Shown: piece by piece, positions 9,714 to 18,851 of the stretch
How the letters are laid out: every line of letters begins with the position of its first letter
Position numbering within the stretch: position 1 is the first letter of the stretch
Assembly (NCBI RefSeq): GCF_001559595.1
Contig: NZ_LNTY01000050.1
Location: 248,001-312,000, forward strand
Length of the DNA stretch: 64,000 nt
Origin: Enterovibrio coralii
Lineage (GTDB): Bacteria > Pseudomonadota > Gammaproteobacteria > Enterobacterales > Vibrionaceae
Direction: 5' to 3'
Made by a program: the position numbers and the translations under genes
Notes under the pieces: model-generated
What the model was told of the DNA's origin: nothing
The model's database searches: none
What the model saw: the letters and a program-made list of their open reading frames with translations, nothing else

Positions 9714-11207
9714 GTGGACGCCTACCTAAAGCTCGAAAAACAGTTCAAACGATTGGCTAGCTACCAGCATCTCGCAGCAATTTGTGGCTGGGATCAAGCC
9801 GCTATGATGCCAGACGGCGGAAATGAAGCCCGCGCCAACGCGATGAGCGATCTAGCGGTACTTTGCCATGAGACCTTAACCGCACCAGAAGTGGGTGAAT
9901 GGATTCGTTCGGCAGAAGCGCAAATAGAAGCGTTGAGCGACGAACAGAAAGTGTCGCTAAGAGAAATTAAACGCCATTGGGCGCATGCAACCGTGCTGCC
10001 GTCAGACCTTGTCGAAGCGAAATCGCAAGCAGGCTCCAAATGCGAGCACCAGTGGCGCGCACAGCGTAAAGAAAATGACTGGGAAGGATTCGCACCAAAC
10101 CTCAAAAAAGTGGTCGAACTTGCCCGAATAGAAGCAGATAAACGCGCACAAAATACAGGACTCTCCCCTTACAACGCCATGCTGGATTTGTACGAGCCCG
10201 GCATGACGACCGAAAAGCTTGATGCGCTATTCAATGACCTTAAATCTTGGCTGCCAGAACTCACCCAGCAGATCATCGAGAAACAAAAAAGTCATGCTAT
10301 TCAACAGCCACAAGGCCCATTTTCAACCGAGCTACAGGCAAGCTTGGGCAGAAAATTCATGGAGATCCTAGATTTCGATTTTAACCATGGTCGACTGGAC
10401 GTCAGCGTCCACCCTTTCTGTGGAGGCGTACCAGAAGACGTTCGTATCACAACGCGTTATGACGAAGAAGATTTCACCTCCGCCATCATGGGCGTGATTC
10501 ACGAAACGGGTCATGCTCGATACGAACAAGGTCTGCCGAAAGCATTGGCTGGTCTGCCATCTGCAGAAGCGCGCTCAATGGGTATTCATGAAAGCCAGAG
10601 CCTTTTTTTTGAAATGCAGATTGCTCGATCGCCAGAATTCGTTGCTCATGTCGCGAGCATGGCGGCAGAAGAATTTGGCAGACAGGATGATTCAGCCTTC
10701 TCACTCGACAACATGAACGCACTGTATAAGCGCGTTCAGCCTGGATACATCCGTGTTGATGCAGACGAAGTCACCTACCCTGCGCACATCATTCTTCGCT
10801 ACGAAATTGAGCGGGGTCTGATTGAAGGCACAATTGAAGTAGATGACATTCCCGCACTCTGGAACCAGAAGATGCAAGCTTACTTGGGATTGAGCACTGA
10901 AGGTAACTTCACCAACGGTTGTATGCAGGATATTCACTGGACCGACGGCTCCTTCGGCTACTTTCCTAGTTATACACTGGGAGCCATGTATGCCGCGCAG
11001 TTTATGCATGCCATGCGTAAAGACGTTGATGTTGATGCCTGCATTCGCAATCTTGACATGAAGCCAATCAGTGCGTGGCTTGAGGAAAATATCTGGTCTA
11101 AAGGCTCTACGCTGTCAACTGAGGAATTAGTGATACAAGCAACGGGTGAACCGCTCAACCCTGAGTACTTTAAGCAACATTTGATCAGTCGATACTTGAA
11201 CGATTGA
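9714..11207 (+). CDS. Carboxypeptidase Taq-type M32 metallopeptidase
   Basis: 497 residues, the usual length for M32. The zinc motif HETGH lies in AIMGVIHETGHARYEQGLP, followed by the family signature SMGIHESQSLFFE, which supplies the third ligand Glu. It also has the N-terminal AAICGWDQAAMMPDGG typical of the family. The enzyme removes C-terminal residues from peptides in the cytoplasm. The start is GTG at 9714 with AAAGGA upstream. Single gene; a GC-rich stem follows the stop. Confidence 0.95.
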   Translation: MDAYLKLEKQFKRLASYQHLAAICGWDQAAMMPDGGNEARANAMSDLAVLCHETLTAPEVGEWIRSAEAQIEALSDEQKVSLREIKRHWAHATVLPSDLVEAKSQAGSKCEHQWRAQRKENDWEGFAPNLKKVVELARIEADKRAQNTGLSPYNAMLDLYEPGMTTEKLDALFNDLKSWLPELTQQIIEKQKSHAIQQPQGPFSTELQASLGRKFMEILDFDFNHGRLDVSVHPFCGGVPEDVRITTRYDEEDFTSAIMGVIHETGHARYEQGLPKALAGLPSAEARSMGIHESQSLFFEMQIARSPEFVAHVASMAAEEFGRQDDSAFSLDNMNALYKRVQPGYIRVDADEVTYPAHIILRYEIERGLIEGTIEVDDIPALWNQKMQAYLGLSTEGNFTNGCMQDIHWTDGSFGYFPSYTLGAMYAAQFMHAMRKDVDVDACIRNLDMKPISAWLEENIWSKGSTLSTEELVIQATGEPLNPEYFKQHLISRYLND

Positions 11208-11216
11208 TGAGTGCCA

Positions 11217-11242
11217 CCAGCGCAGCCGCAAGGTTGCGCTGG
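11217..11242 (+). terminator. GC-rich stem after the M32 gene, weak terminator candidate
   Basis: Perfect 8-bp stem CCAGCGCA/TGCGCTGG ten bases after the carboxypeptidase stop. No T-run follows, so it may act as a Rho-dependent or mRNA-end structure. Confidence 0.4.
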
Positions 11243-11357
11243 AAGGTTTACACACTTGCCGATAAGTCTGGACTTATAAGGCAAGGCACGTATGATTCCG
11301 GTCAACGTACAATGAAGCAAACCTACTGTTTGTTTACAGATAAGATTTCACGCAATC

Positions 11358-11924
11358 ATGATAAGAGACAACACACTCGTACCTTATGAAAACTGGGCTA
11401 AACCCCTAGTTTCAGAAGTTGCCGCAATCATTAACTTACTGAAAGATAACGGCTACGATGCCGTTCAATTGGCCAAAGTAACAGGATTGCAGCCAAAGAA
11501 TATCAATGTATGGACTGCGCGCTATAAAAACGAGCCAGACAATCTTTCCTCCATTCCATACCCATGCTGGTGTTTTTTGTGTGCGCTGGTTGGTAAGCCA
11601 AACATTCAAAGTAACGGTGACGTTATTGAAGTGAATGTGAGAAAGGTGTTGTCTTACTTCAAGCCAACCGCTTTTAGACCGAACGACAAGTTCCTTTGTC
11701 CTACTCAAGAGCAGTTCAGTAACCTGATTGATAATGAAAACTACGATTCATTAACGACTGAGAAGCTTTCGACGGTTTTCAATTGGAATGCATCTAACTT
11801 TGCGCACGGTATTAAGAATGGATCGCTGCCATTTTTGAACTGGAGCCTCATCGTTATGACGATGGGTATCGACATTCAAAAAATGATCTTGAAAGATCTC
11901 GAAGGTGACGTCTCTATCGACTAG
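11358..11924 (+). CDS. Unknown protein with an internal repeat, possibly DNA-binding
   Basis: 188 residues, no signal peptide, not recognised. Two similar segments can be aligned by eye: INLLKDNGYDAVQLAKVTGL... through IPYPCWCFLCALVGKPNI (about residues 25-90) and SNLIDNENYDSLTTEKLSTV... through LPFLNWSLIVMTMGIDI (about 115-170). Each looks like a helix-turn-helix-sized unit with a loop and a hydrophobic helix. It could be a small regulator. It lies next to the peptide cluster and points towards it, but a terminator and 580 bp separate them, so a role in that cluster is only a possibility. Confidence 0.6.
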   Translation: MIRDNTLVPYENWAKPLVSEVAAIINLLKDNGYDAVQLAKVTGLQPKNINVWTARYKNEPDNLSSIPYPCWCFLCALVGKPNIQSNGDVIEVNVRKVLSYFKPTAFRPNDKFLCPTQEQFSNLIDNENYDSLTTEKLSTVFNWNASNFAHGIKNGSLPFLNWSLIVMTMGIDIQKMILKDLEGDVSID

Positions 11925-11950
11925 GCGAACGCTTTCTCGAGTACCAATGG

Positions 11951-11977
11951 AAAAGCCGACTTTGTGTCGGCTTTTTC
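11951..11977 (+). terminator. Intrinsic terminator before the peptide cluster
   Basis: Stem AAAGCCGAC/GTCGGCTTT with loop TTTGT and a T-rich tail. It separates the upstream unknown gene from the cluster beginning at 12506. Confidence 0.85.
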
Positions 11978-12505
11978 GATTCCACCACTTATATTCATCA
12001 TCAAACCATCAGGGCGCTACCTAACACAACAGGTGGAACCAAGCTCGAAAGTGCTGATCACCATAAATAGACTATTTCGCCCTATGCCATCGCTTACAAT
12101 CGAAGGTTAAAACTCGCATTTTTTAAATTAGATGTTTTTTATCAATGCTTTACCAAAAAAACTGCAAATCATGTTCTTCTGAACAATCAATATTTTCGCC
12201 AGCCATTTAAGCCAAATTTCATAATAACAAATGAATAACTAATTAAAGCAAATTAGGAATTAATTGTAAACCAATAGCAATCCGCTGATAAAATAATGAG
12301 AAAAAGAGACTTTGATGACTTATAAACAACGAATATTCTCATTATTTAAACGATTAAAATACAAACAAAAACCCCACCTATTTTGGTGAATTTGACTTTC
12401 GAATAAACCTTTACAACAATAGGGTCGCATTTGTTTTTTACAATAAAACTAAATGCATATATTGACTTCGTTAATCATTAATTTAATTAACACAAGGGAA
12501 GGAAA
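11978..12505 (+). promoter_or_regulatory. AT-rich region upstream of the peptide gene, with candidate promoters
   Basis: 528 bp with no gene. It becomes strongly AT-rich towards the peptide gene, which fits an H-NS-like silenced or acquired region. Two TTGACT hexamers are visible, at 12392-12397 and 12462-12467. The first has AACAAT 17 bases on (12415-12420) and would give a leader of about 80 nt. The second lies too close to the start codon for a normal leader. AGGGAAGGA precedes the ATG at 12506. Promoter calls are tentative. Confidence 0.35.
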
Positions 12506-12619
12506 ATGAAGAAACTTAAGTTTACTGCTAAAAAGGGACCAGTACTGGCCACAAAGAAAAAGCCTAGCAAGCCTGATCCAGGTCCGGGCCCAGGCCCAGG
12601 CCCTTGCTGTACGCCTTAG
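12506..12619 (+). CDS. 37-residue Lys-rich peptide with Gly-Pro repeat and Cys-Cys end: candidate RiPP precursor
   Basis: A small reading frame with a strong ribosome site (GGGAAGGA, ATG at 12506, TAG at 12617-12619). It encodes a basic N-terminal part (nine Lys among the first 22 residues; KKLKFTAKKG near the start) and a sharply different tail, DPGPGPGPGPCCTP. It has no hydrophobic signal sequence. The Gly-Pro codons are GC-rich in an AT-rich setting. It leads an operon of exporter genes and faces a convergent operon for acyl-chain building and GNAT acyltransferases. I infer a secreted, modified, probably acylated peptide, with Lys side chains, the N-terminus or the Cys pair as possible sites. 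Nothing in the sequence proves translation; a structural or metal-binding role is an alternative. Confidence 0.65.
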   Translation: MKKLKFTAKKGPVLATKKKPSKPDPGPGPGPGPCCTP

Positions 12620-12704
12620 TATTTTTACAGCAAGTTCTACATCTCTAAACTAGTCACATAATACCATTTAAAGATTTACGCTATAACTTGGTATTTTGAC
12701 TGCT

Positions 12705-12732
12705 AAATGGGGATATCTGACTATCCCCATTT
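12705..12732 (+). terminator. Perfect 11-bp hairpin between peptide and exporter genes, attenuator candidate
   Basis: AAATGGGGATA pairs fully with TATCCCCATTT around the loop TCTGAC, followed by ATTG rather than a long T-run. It lies 85 bp after the peptide stop and 84 bp before the exporter start. Placed there, it would let most transcripts end after the peptide and a minority read into the transport genes, as is common for precursor peptides. Confidence 0.6.
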
Positions 12733-12816
12733 ATTGATGAGATGAGTGTAGGAATAAGTATTAATCACCTTTAAAACTTAACTAGAGAATAGTTTTCATA
12801 ATACTCAGACAAGACT

Positions 12817-14513
12817 GTGAACCAATTTTCTTACTTATACAAAATCATCTACCAAAAAAGAAAATGTCAATCATTGTCTTTTGTAATTTTAGCACTATTT
12901 TTAACAGCTTTTCAGGCACCTCTACCCTACCTTTCTGGTCATATCATCGACCAAATCTTACCGAGTGGTGATTCAAGTCTATTGCTCAAAACTGTATTTT
13001 TGCTCGCGACTCTGTATAGCGGTTACTTGATACTGAGTTATATCAACGCATGGTTTCGCCTCAAGGTGCGCAGAGAGATCATGATTGATTTTAATCAGGA
13101 CGTGATAAAGAGCATTCTGGGGATGAATTATAACCAGAGACTAAACGTCAGTAACGGTGACCTACTGTCTCGGGTGACAAGAGACATAGACCAGTTTGAA
13201 GTCATTATGCCCTACGGGCTATCTGGCACTGTTCACCATTTCGTATTGTCTGTGGTCTTACTAATCATCGTCTTTTTCATGAACTGGCAATTAAGCGCAA
13301 TACTGCTGGTGCTCCTGCCTTCGGCCGTCATGGTATATATGAAATTCGACAGTGCGCTGTGGTCATCATCTAAAGAAGAAACGGATGCATCAGCCAGAAA
13401 GATGACAGTCATACATGAAACCATAGAGTCAGACGCGAGATAAAAATCTATGAAGCTGAAGATTTCTTTTTGAGCCATAGTCGCAAAGCCGTTGAAAGTT
13501 TGGAACACAAACGTTTCATCAGAGAGTTATACGACACCAAAGTGAGCATGATTATTATGGGCATTCCCATGCTCGCCATGGTCATTATTTGGTACCTTGG
13601 CGGTGCCATGGTCATTGAGGAGCAGCTCACTATAGGCCTCATCATCACCTATACCGCAACGCTGAATTTAATGGTTCCCTCGTTGATCAGAATCATCGAG
13701 TTCGCCTCAAGCATCCCCAATGAATTAACCGCCCTAATGCGCGTGAAGGAATTGTGCGATTTAAGTCTGATTAGGTCTGAACATGATTCCTCTGTTAATG
13801 CAGAGCGACACTCCGAGCAATCACCCTCTTTTGAAGCAATGATTTTAGCGGACATGAGTTTCTCTTATCATGAAAACTCACCGTTGTTCTCCAACCTAGA
13901 CTTAACCTTCAACAAAGGCCGAGCCCATTTGATTAATGGTGGCAACGGTGCAGGCAAGTCGACACTACTGACAATTCTAAGTGGGGAACTTCAGCCTCTG
14001 TCAGGGCATATAAAGCTCGATGCCACCGACCTAAACGGTCTACCAAATCGCTCTCAGTCGATTTCGATGGTCCCCCAGAAAATCCACATTATTTCTGACT
14101 CCATTCGCAACAACGTGACGTTTGGGATGGACGTTGACCAAGATAAAATCCTAAAGGCACTGCATCACGTCGGTCTAGGCAAATGGGTCGAGCACCTCGA
14201 TCAAGGCATTGACCACATTATAAAAGATGCGCGTTCAGAGCTTTCTGGCGGCCAAATACAAAAGCTAGGTCTGGCACGTGCCATATTGCGGGATACACCC
14301 ATTTTGTTGATGGATGAGCCAACCAATAATTTGGACAGTGAAGCGGTGAAGCGGTTGATCAATATTATTCAGGCTCAAAAGCAATCCAAGATTGTAGTGA
14401 TTGTCAGCCATGATGATCGGCTTTTTGATGCGGTTGATCGCGTTGTTTACCTCGAGAACGATAGCTTCCGTAACGCTACGCGCGTAACGGAAACGCCCAG
14501 CGAAGAGGGTTAG
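12817..14513 (+). CDS. ABC exporter (membrane domain plus ATPase), reading frame broken once
   Basis: Half-transporter of the type I exporter family: six membrane helices in the first part, then an ATPase domain with Walker A GGNGAGKST, signature ELSGGQIQKLGLARA, Walker B ILLMDEPTNNLD and the switch His in VIVSHDD. The frame breaks at about 13440; one extra A turns ...ESDAR-stop into ...DARIKIYEAEDFF..., so this is one gene with a probable single-base deletion. There is no N-terminal C39 peptidase domain, so it does not itself cut a double-Gly leader. The start is GTG at 12817 with a weak ribosome site. The likely cargo is the peptide from 12506, by position only. Confidence 0.82.
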
Positions 14514-14604
14514 CTGGATGAAAGCTTCGTCTATGAGAGCAACATTTACCGAAACAGAAAACAATCAACCGCTTTATCGTTTGTGAAGCATTAGGGAAAG
14601 GAAA

Positions 14605-15741
14605 TTGGACGCACCTCTTATGAAGTTAAAGCAGTCTGGTAAGCAGTCCATGAGAGGCTATGTTAAAACCACATTCGCTGTCCTCATCTTCGTTTCTGCG
14701 TTGGTTGCAGGTTACTTTTTCTATCCCCAGTCCCCTCTTGATGTATCCGGCGTTCAAGTCGTCCGAAACGATATGGCCTATATTGTGCGAGTCACCGGAG
14801 AGGTCATTAATGACCGTACCGTGTCTTTGACAGCACTCGTGAATGGTCGTGTTGAAGAGGTCTATGTGGCGCGCGGTGATCGAGTAAATAAAGATGACAC
14901 CTTAGCATCTATGGATAACCGCGCCTCTATCGCGAGGCTCCAACGAGCTCAAGCCGTTGTCCAGCAAGAGGTGGTACGCTTAAAAGAACAGCAACAACGC
15001 TATGACAGACTATCAGAGCTTTCTGGCAGAAAGCTGGTCTCAGTCGAAGCACTAGACCAAGCGCAATATGAACTAGAAACCGCCCAAGCCGCCGTTGCTA
15101 TCGCTAAAGCCGATGCCCAAATGAGTGCGCTTGAACAAGATTGGCAGAAGCTAGATGCCCCCTTTGATGCCGTAATCATCGACAAGTCGACAGAATCAGG
15201 ACAATGGGTAGAAGCCGGAACAGAGCTTTTCCAACTCGTCGCGATTGAAGGATGGGAAATCGAAGCCAATTTGGATGCCGTCGATAGTGGAAGAATTCAC
15301 CTTGGTCAGTTGGTTAAGCTAAGCTCTGAGTCCTTTCCCAACCAAGTTTGGCAAACCCACATTCATTGGATTGGCCCCGCTATCGAACGCACATCAGAGC
15401 GATATTTAAATACGTTTCCCGTTCGTATGGGATTAGGTTCAGAAGCCCCCCCGCTACTCTTAGGGCAGCAACTCGATATTGAAATTGTCATCGAAGAACG
15501 AGGAAATGTTCTTAGCCTACCTTACAGTGCTTTACGTGAACGTGAGCCCGGCACCTTTGAAGTCGCTCTTGTTGAAGAAGGGACTATTCGCTTACAGCCT
15601 GTCGAATCAGGATTAGAAACGGACACACATGTAGAAATACAAAGCGGTGTTCAAGAAGGTCAATGGGTTGCGCTGTTTGACCACGATCACCTAGAAAATG
15701 GGCGCACAGCAAGGTTGATGGTTGAAGATGATCAAAATTGA
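14605..15741 (+). CDS. Periplasmic membrane-fusion protein (MacA/HlyD type)
   Basis: 378 residues: one N-terminal membrane anchor (TTFAVLIFVSALVAGYFF), a biotinyl-lipoyl-like half motif (GRVEEVYVARGDRVNKDDTLASMDN), a coiled-coil hairpin rich in Gln, Glu and Ala (AQAVVQQEVVRLKEQQQR...), a second lipoyl half (APFDAVIIDKSTESGQWVEAGT) and a C-terminal beta-barrel. It bridges the inner-membrane pump to an outer-membrane channel. The start is uncertain: TTG at 14605 is close to GGGAAAGGAAA, and ATG at 14620 is the alternative. It overlaps the next gene, as expected for a MacAB operon. No TolC gene is in the window. Confidence 0.88.
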   Translation: MDAPLMKLKQSGKQSMRGYVKTTFAVLIFVSALVAGYFFYPQSPLDVSGVQVVRNDMAYIVRVTGEVINDRTVSLTALVNGRVEEVYVARGDRVNKDDTLASMDNRASIARLQRAQAVVQQEVVRLKEQQQRYDRLSELSGRKLVSVEALDQAQYELETAQAAVAIAKADAQMSALEQDWQKLDAPFDAVIIDKSTESGQWVEAGTELFQLVAIEGWEIEANLDAVDSGRIHLGQLVKLSSESFPNQVWQTHIHWIGPAIERTSERYLNTFPVRMGLGSEAPPLLLGQQLDIEIVIEERGNVLSLPYSALREREPGTFEVALVEEGTIRLQPVESGLETDTHVEIQSGVQEGQWVALFDHDHLENGRTARLMVEDDQN

Positions 15742-16390
15742 ATCCTTGCACAAGTCCTACGTACGCGGTGATAACTCGCTCCCCATTATTCAAGGCGTTG
15801 ACCTAAAGATAGAACAGGGAGAATTTGTTGCCATAATGGGTGCCTCTGGCTCTGGAAAGAGTACCCTGCTTAACATTATTGGCTGCTTGGACAATGCGGA
15901 TAAAGGCCGCTATTTTTTGGATGGAACGGCCGTGCATCTCGCCAACGATGATGGGCTTGCAACGCTCCGTTCGTCATTAATTGGCACAGTATTCCAATCA
16001 TTCAATTTGCTCTCCCGGCGAGATGCTTTAGCAAACGTCATGCTTCCTTTGGTGTATCAAAGCACCCCACCTTCTCAGCGACATGCCCTTGCTTTAGCGG
16101 CACTTGAGCGCGTCGGACTGGCAGATCGTGCAACGCATTTGCCCAACCAGTTATCTGGTGGTCAACAACAACGTGTGGCGATTGCACGCGCACTGGTCAA
16201 CAAACCTAAACTACTGATCGCAGATGAACCGACCGGAGCGCTAGACAGCAGCACGGGAAAACAGGTGATGTCGCTTTTTAAAGAGCTGCACACCGAAGGC
16301 AATACCATAGTTATGGTCACCCATGATGCACACCTAGCCAAGACGGCAGACAGAGTCGTTCACATGCAGGACGGTAGAATTGTGATATGA
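15728..16390 (+). CDS. MacB-type ABC transporter ATPase (LolD/MacB family)
   Basis: 220 residues: Walker A GASGSGKST, Q-loop VFQSFNLLSRRDAL, signature LSGGQQQRVAIARAL, Walker B LLIADEPTGALD, switch His VMVTHDAH. The family powers mechanotransmission pumps such as MacAB and LolCDE. I start at ATG 15728, inside the end of the membrane-fusion gene (14-bp overlap); the stop overlaps the permease ATG, so the three genes are coupled. Confidence 0.92.
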   Translation: MIKIESLHKSYVRGDNSLPIIQGVDLKIEQGEFVAIMGASGSGKSTLLNIIGCLDNADKGRYFLDGTAVHLANDDGLATLRSSLIGTVFQSFNLLSRRDALANVMLPLVYQSTPPSQRHALALAALERVGLADRATHLPNQLSGGQQQRVAIARALVNKPKLLIADEPTGALDSSTGKQVMSLFKELHTEGNTIVMVTHDAHLAKTADRVVHMQDGRIVI

Positions 16391-17630
16391 AGGGATGGCG
16401 CGTTTTACTTGATCTATTTAGAGAAGCGCGGCTTGCCATGCTTGAAAATTGGGGAAGATCGCTGCTGAGCATGATTGGTATTGCTGTGGGTATTGCGGCC
16501 GTCATGACGGTGGATACAGTCAGTATTGGAGGCAGAGCCTTCGTCATGAAGGAACTAGAGACCTTCGGTCTCAAGTCCGTTTGGGTATTTCGCGCTTACA
16601 GCAGTAAAGATCCTCACAAACGAACGCGTGCGGGCACAGGCATCACGAATAATGACTTGATCGCGCTTCAAGGTGATTGCTGTCCTTCCGTTAGTCTCAT
16701 CAGCCCATCGTGACACCTAATGGTCAACAACCTATCGTCCAAGCAGGAAATCGTTACAGTAATGCGCAAGTCACAGGTGTCAATTCAGACTTCTTAACCA
16801 TCAACAATGACCAGTTACGCGCAGGAAGAAGCTTAAGGGATGTAGAAGTTCAAAACCGTCGACCCGTCGCTATGATTGGCGAAACCGTATCGTCCAATTT
16901 ATTCCCTGGTATCTCTAATCCCTTAGGACGTTCGCTTCGAATATCAGGTCGAGAATATAAGGTGATTGGTGTTTTGCGCTCGAAAAGCCGCGACTTGCTC
17001 ACCAGTATCGGCTCTTCGGGTGGAGACGTGAATAATCGCATTTTAGTAGGCTACCCCTTAGTTCAAGCCCTCAACGGAAATAGCGATATTAGCTACCTGC
17101 AAGCTGAAGCCGAATCGGTGGAAACTGCTGAAGCCGCGACAGGCCAACTAAAAGGCGTGCTATCGAGACGCTACCAAGGTGTTTTTGAATACGAAAGCAG
17201 CACCCTCGCCTCCTACATAGCAACGACAGACAACATTCTTGGGGGCGTCACCGTTATCGGCATTATTGCGGCGTCTAGTGCCTTGATCGTTGGTGCCATA
17301 GGCGTAGCAGGCATTATGAGTACGGCTGTCGCTGAACGAACAAGGGAGATCGGCATTCGTGCCGCTATTGGTGCTCATCGACGCCATATCATGATTCAGT
17401 TTATCGCCGAGTCAGTGTTCATTTGCCTAATTGGCGGCTTCATTGGTTTAGCTGTCGGCTTACTTATTGGGTTTGTATTGAATTTCTTTACCGGCTTTCC
17501 TTTGTTTCCGGGCATTGGAGGCATAAGCATTGCACTTTGTGTATCCATTTTGGTTGGCTTGGTGGCTGGTTATCTACCCGCACGTCGAGCGGCGCAGATG
17601 AAGCCAGTGGACGCACTCAGGGATTCATGA
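16387..17630 (+). CDS. MacB-type permease (MacB_PCD plus FtsX), reading frame broken once
   Basis: An N-terminal membrane helix (RSLLSMIGIAVGIAAVMTVD), a periplasmic MacB core domain with SNLFPGISNPLGRSLRISGR, and three C-terminal FtsX helices with AVAERTREIGIRAAIGAHRR and the end motif PARRAAQMKPVDALR. The frame breaks near 16706: ...LISPS-stop on one side, ...(P)IVTPNGQQPIV... on the other. One missing base explains it, so I treat this as one gene. With the membrane-fusion protein and ATPase it forms a MacAB-like efflux pump that could export the modified peptide or protect against it. Confidence 0.82.
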
Positions 17631-17640
17631 GAATTGGTCG

Positions 17641-18246
17641 TTAGCCAAGGCTCGCTCCCTCTTTTTCACTAAGCGACTCGGACAAGATAAGGACATTTCT
17701 GGTTAGGTGAATAATCCAAACAAACAGCAAGGATTCAGTGACAACGTAACTAACACCAAGAAGCGCAGCGAAAATAAAGAATTCTAGGGAGTGCCACCCT
17801 AGCGGCCTGTTTTCTTCATGAACAGTCCAGAACAATACTGATGACAAACAAATAGCAGCCCAAGCTGGAAGTGCCAGCAGCAGCGAGCTAACCAAAAACA
17901 CTCGCCAAATAAGCTCTTCATAACACGTCATTCCCAGTTGAAATAGAAGATAGTTTTTATGGTCTTTAAGAACTCTAAATCCACGGACACTATCAACAAT
18001 AAATTGTTTGGGCTGAGGAGAGCTCAAAGGCAAACCAGCGACCAGTAATCCTATGCCGACACCGATTCCACCTAAAACAATCGCAATAAAGTGAAGCAGC
18101 GACAACAACTGCCAATCTAGGTAGTAAAATGTCGTGTAAGCGATGACAGGTAACATCATGATGAACCCGAAACGATCACCAATGACTTTCGGGTATAGAA
18201 AAGATAACGCGACAACTAAGCAAAACAGAAATGCCAGCAGGAACAC
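17641..18246 (-). CDS. CPBP-family intramembrane protease (CAAX protease/immunity type)
   Basis: 201 residues, mostly hydrophobic helices. The three family motifs are present: EELIWR (the EExxxR form) in CYEELIWRVFL, FWTVH in the next helix, and HLTRN (HxxxN) near the C-terminus. CPBP proteins include Rce1-like proteases and bacteriocin self-immunity proteins. As the last gene of the acyl-chain operon it could trim the peptide or give self-protection. The start is GTG at 18246, three bases after the GNAT stop. It ends 10 bp from the convergent MacB permease with no terminator between. Confidence 0.85.
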   Translation of the reverse strand: MFLLAFLFCLVVALSFLYPKVIGDRFGFIMMLPVIAYTTFYYLDWQLLSLLHFIAIVLGGIGVGIGLLVAGLPLSSPQPKQFIVDSVRGFRVLKDHKNYLLFQLGMTCYEELIWRVFLVSSLLLALPAWAAICLSSVLFWTVHEENRPLGWHSLEFFIFAALLGVSYVVTESLLFVWIIHLTRNVLILSESLSEKEGASLG

Positions 18247-18248
18247 CG

Positions 18249-18851
18249 CTACAATAGCCCGGCTTTAAAATGACGGCGCAGTACACCCTCTTTGTGCTCT
18301 TGAAGGAAAGCACGGAAGTCGTCTGAAAACATGGCATAGAGGTGATAATCGTTCCAGCCATCGCCTACAGGGAGATAATTTTTCAATACGCCCTCTTTGA
18401 TTCCACCAAACTCTGCAAGGCGAACTGAATCTTCATTACCTGATAAAACGTAGCCATAGACTTTATGTAGATTCATGACGTTAAACGCCATTTGGAGACT
18501 TAATAACGCAATTTCGGGTCCGAACACGCTGGTACGATACTCCGCTTCCCCCACTAAGTAGCGAAGATCAGCAGTGCGACTTTTCCAATCAATATTATTA
18601 AACCAGACCATTCCAATTGGCTTGCCACTCTTTACCGAGCACACCAACCCCAAAAGGTTGTCACCTCCGTAGACAGCTGCGTTCTGTTCAAGCCAAGTCA
18701 TTGCTTGTTCTTTTGCTCCATCGACAAAGGTGGAGTTATCAAAGACTGTCGAATTGAGGTAGGGATCGTCTAACCAACGAGTAATGGTATCCAGATCGTC
18801 AAGGTTCGGACGACGGATAGCGCAATAGATTCCGCTAACACTATCAAACAC
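18249..18851 (-). CDS. GNAT acyltransferase (RimJ/RimL-like)
   Basis: 200 residues with the Acetyltransf_3 pattern: AIRRPNLDDLDTITRWLDDP at the N-terminus, a core with PIGMVWFNNIDWKSRTADLRYLVG, and a late NLHKVYGYVLSGNEDSVRLAEFGG typical of RimJ/RimL and SpeG relatives. These enzymes move an acyl group from CoA, or in some cases ACP, to an amine. The start is GTG at 18851, overlapping the previous GNAT gene by 8 bp. Placed beside ACP, ketosynthase and dehydratase genes, it is a good candidate to put the acyl chain on the peptide encoded at 12506, as GNAT enzymes do in goadvionin and selidamide pathways; that role is inference. Confidence 0.82.
   Translation of the reverse strand: MFDSVSGIYCAIRRPNLDDLDTITRWLDDPYLNSTVFDNSTFVDGAKEQAMTWLEQNAAVYGGDNLLGLVCSVKSGKPIGMVWFNNIDWKSRTADLRYLVGEAEYRTSVFGPEIALLSLQMAFNVMNLHKVYGYVLSGNEDSVRLAEFGGIKEGVLKNYLPVGDGWNDYHLYAMFSDDFRAFLQEHKEGVLRRHFKAGLL

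Noticed and set aside
12570-12605. GC-rich tandem GGCCCA units as a DNA repeat or recombination site
   Set aside because: They are the codons of the Gly-Pro tail in frame; only a few units and no copy elsewhere in the window.
12817-14513. Exporter as a leader-cutting PCAT-type transporter
   Set aside because: No N-terminal C39 cysteine peptidase domain, and the peptide has no double-Gly leader site at a helix end.
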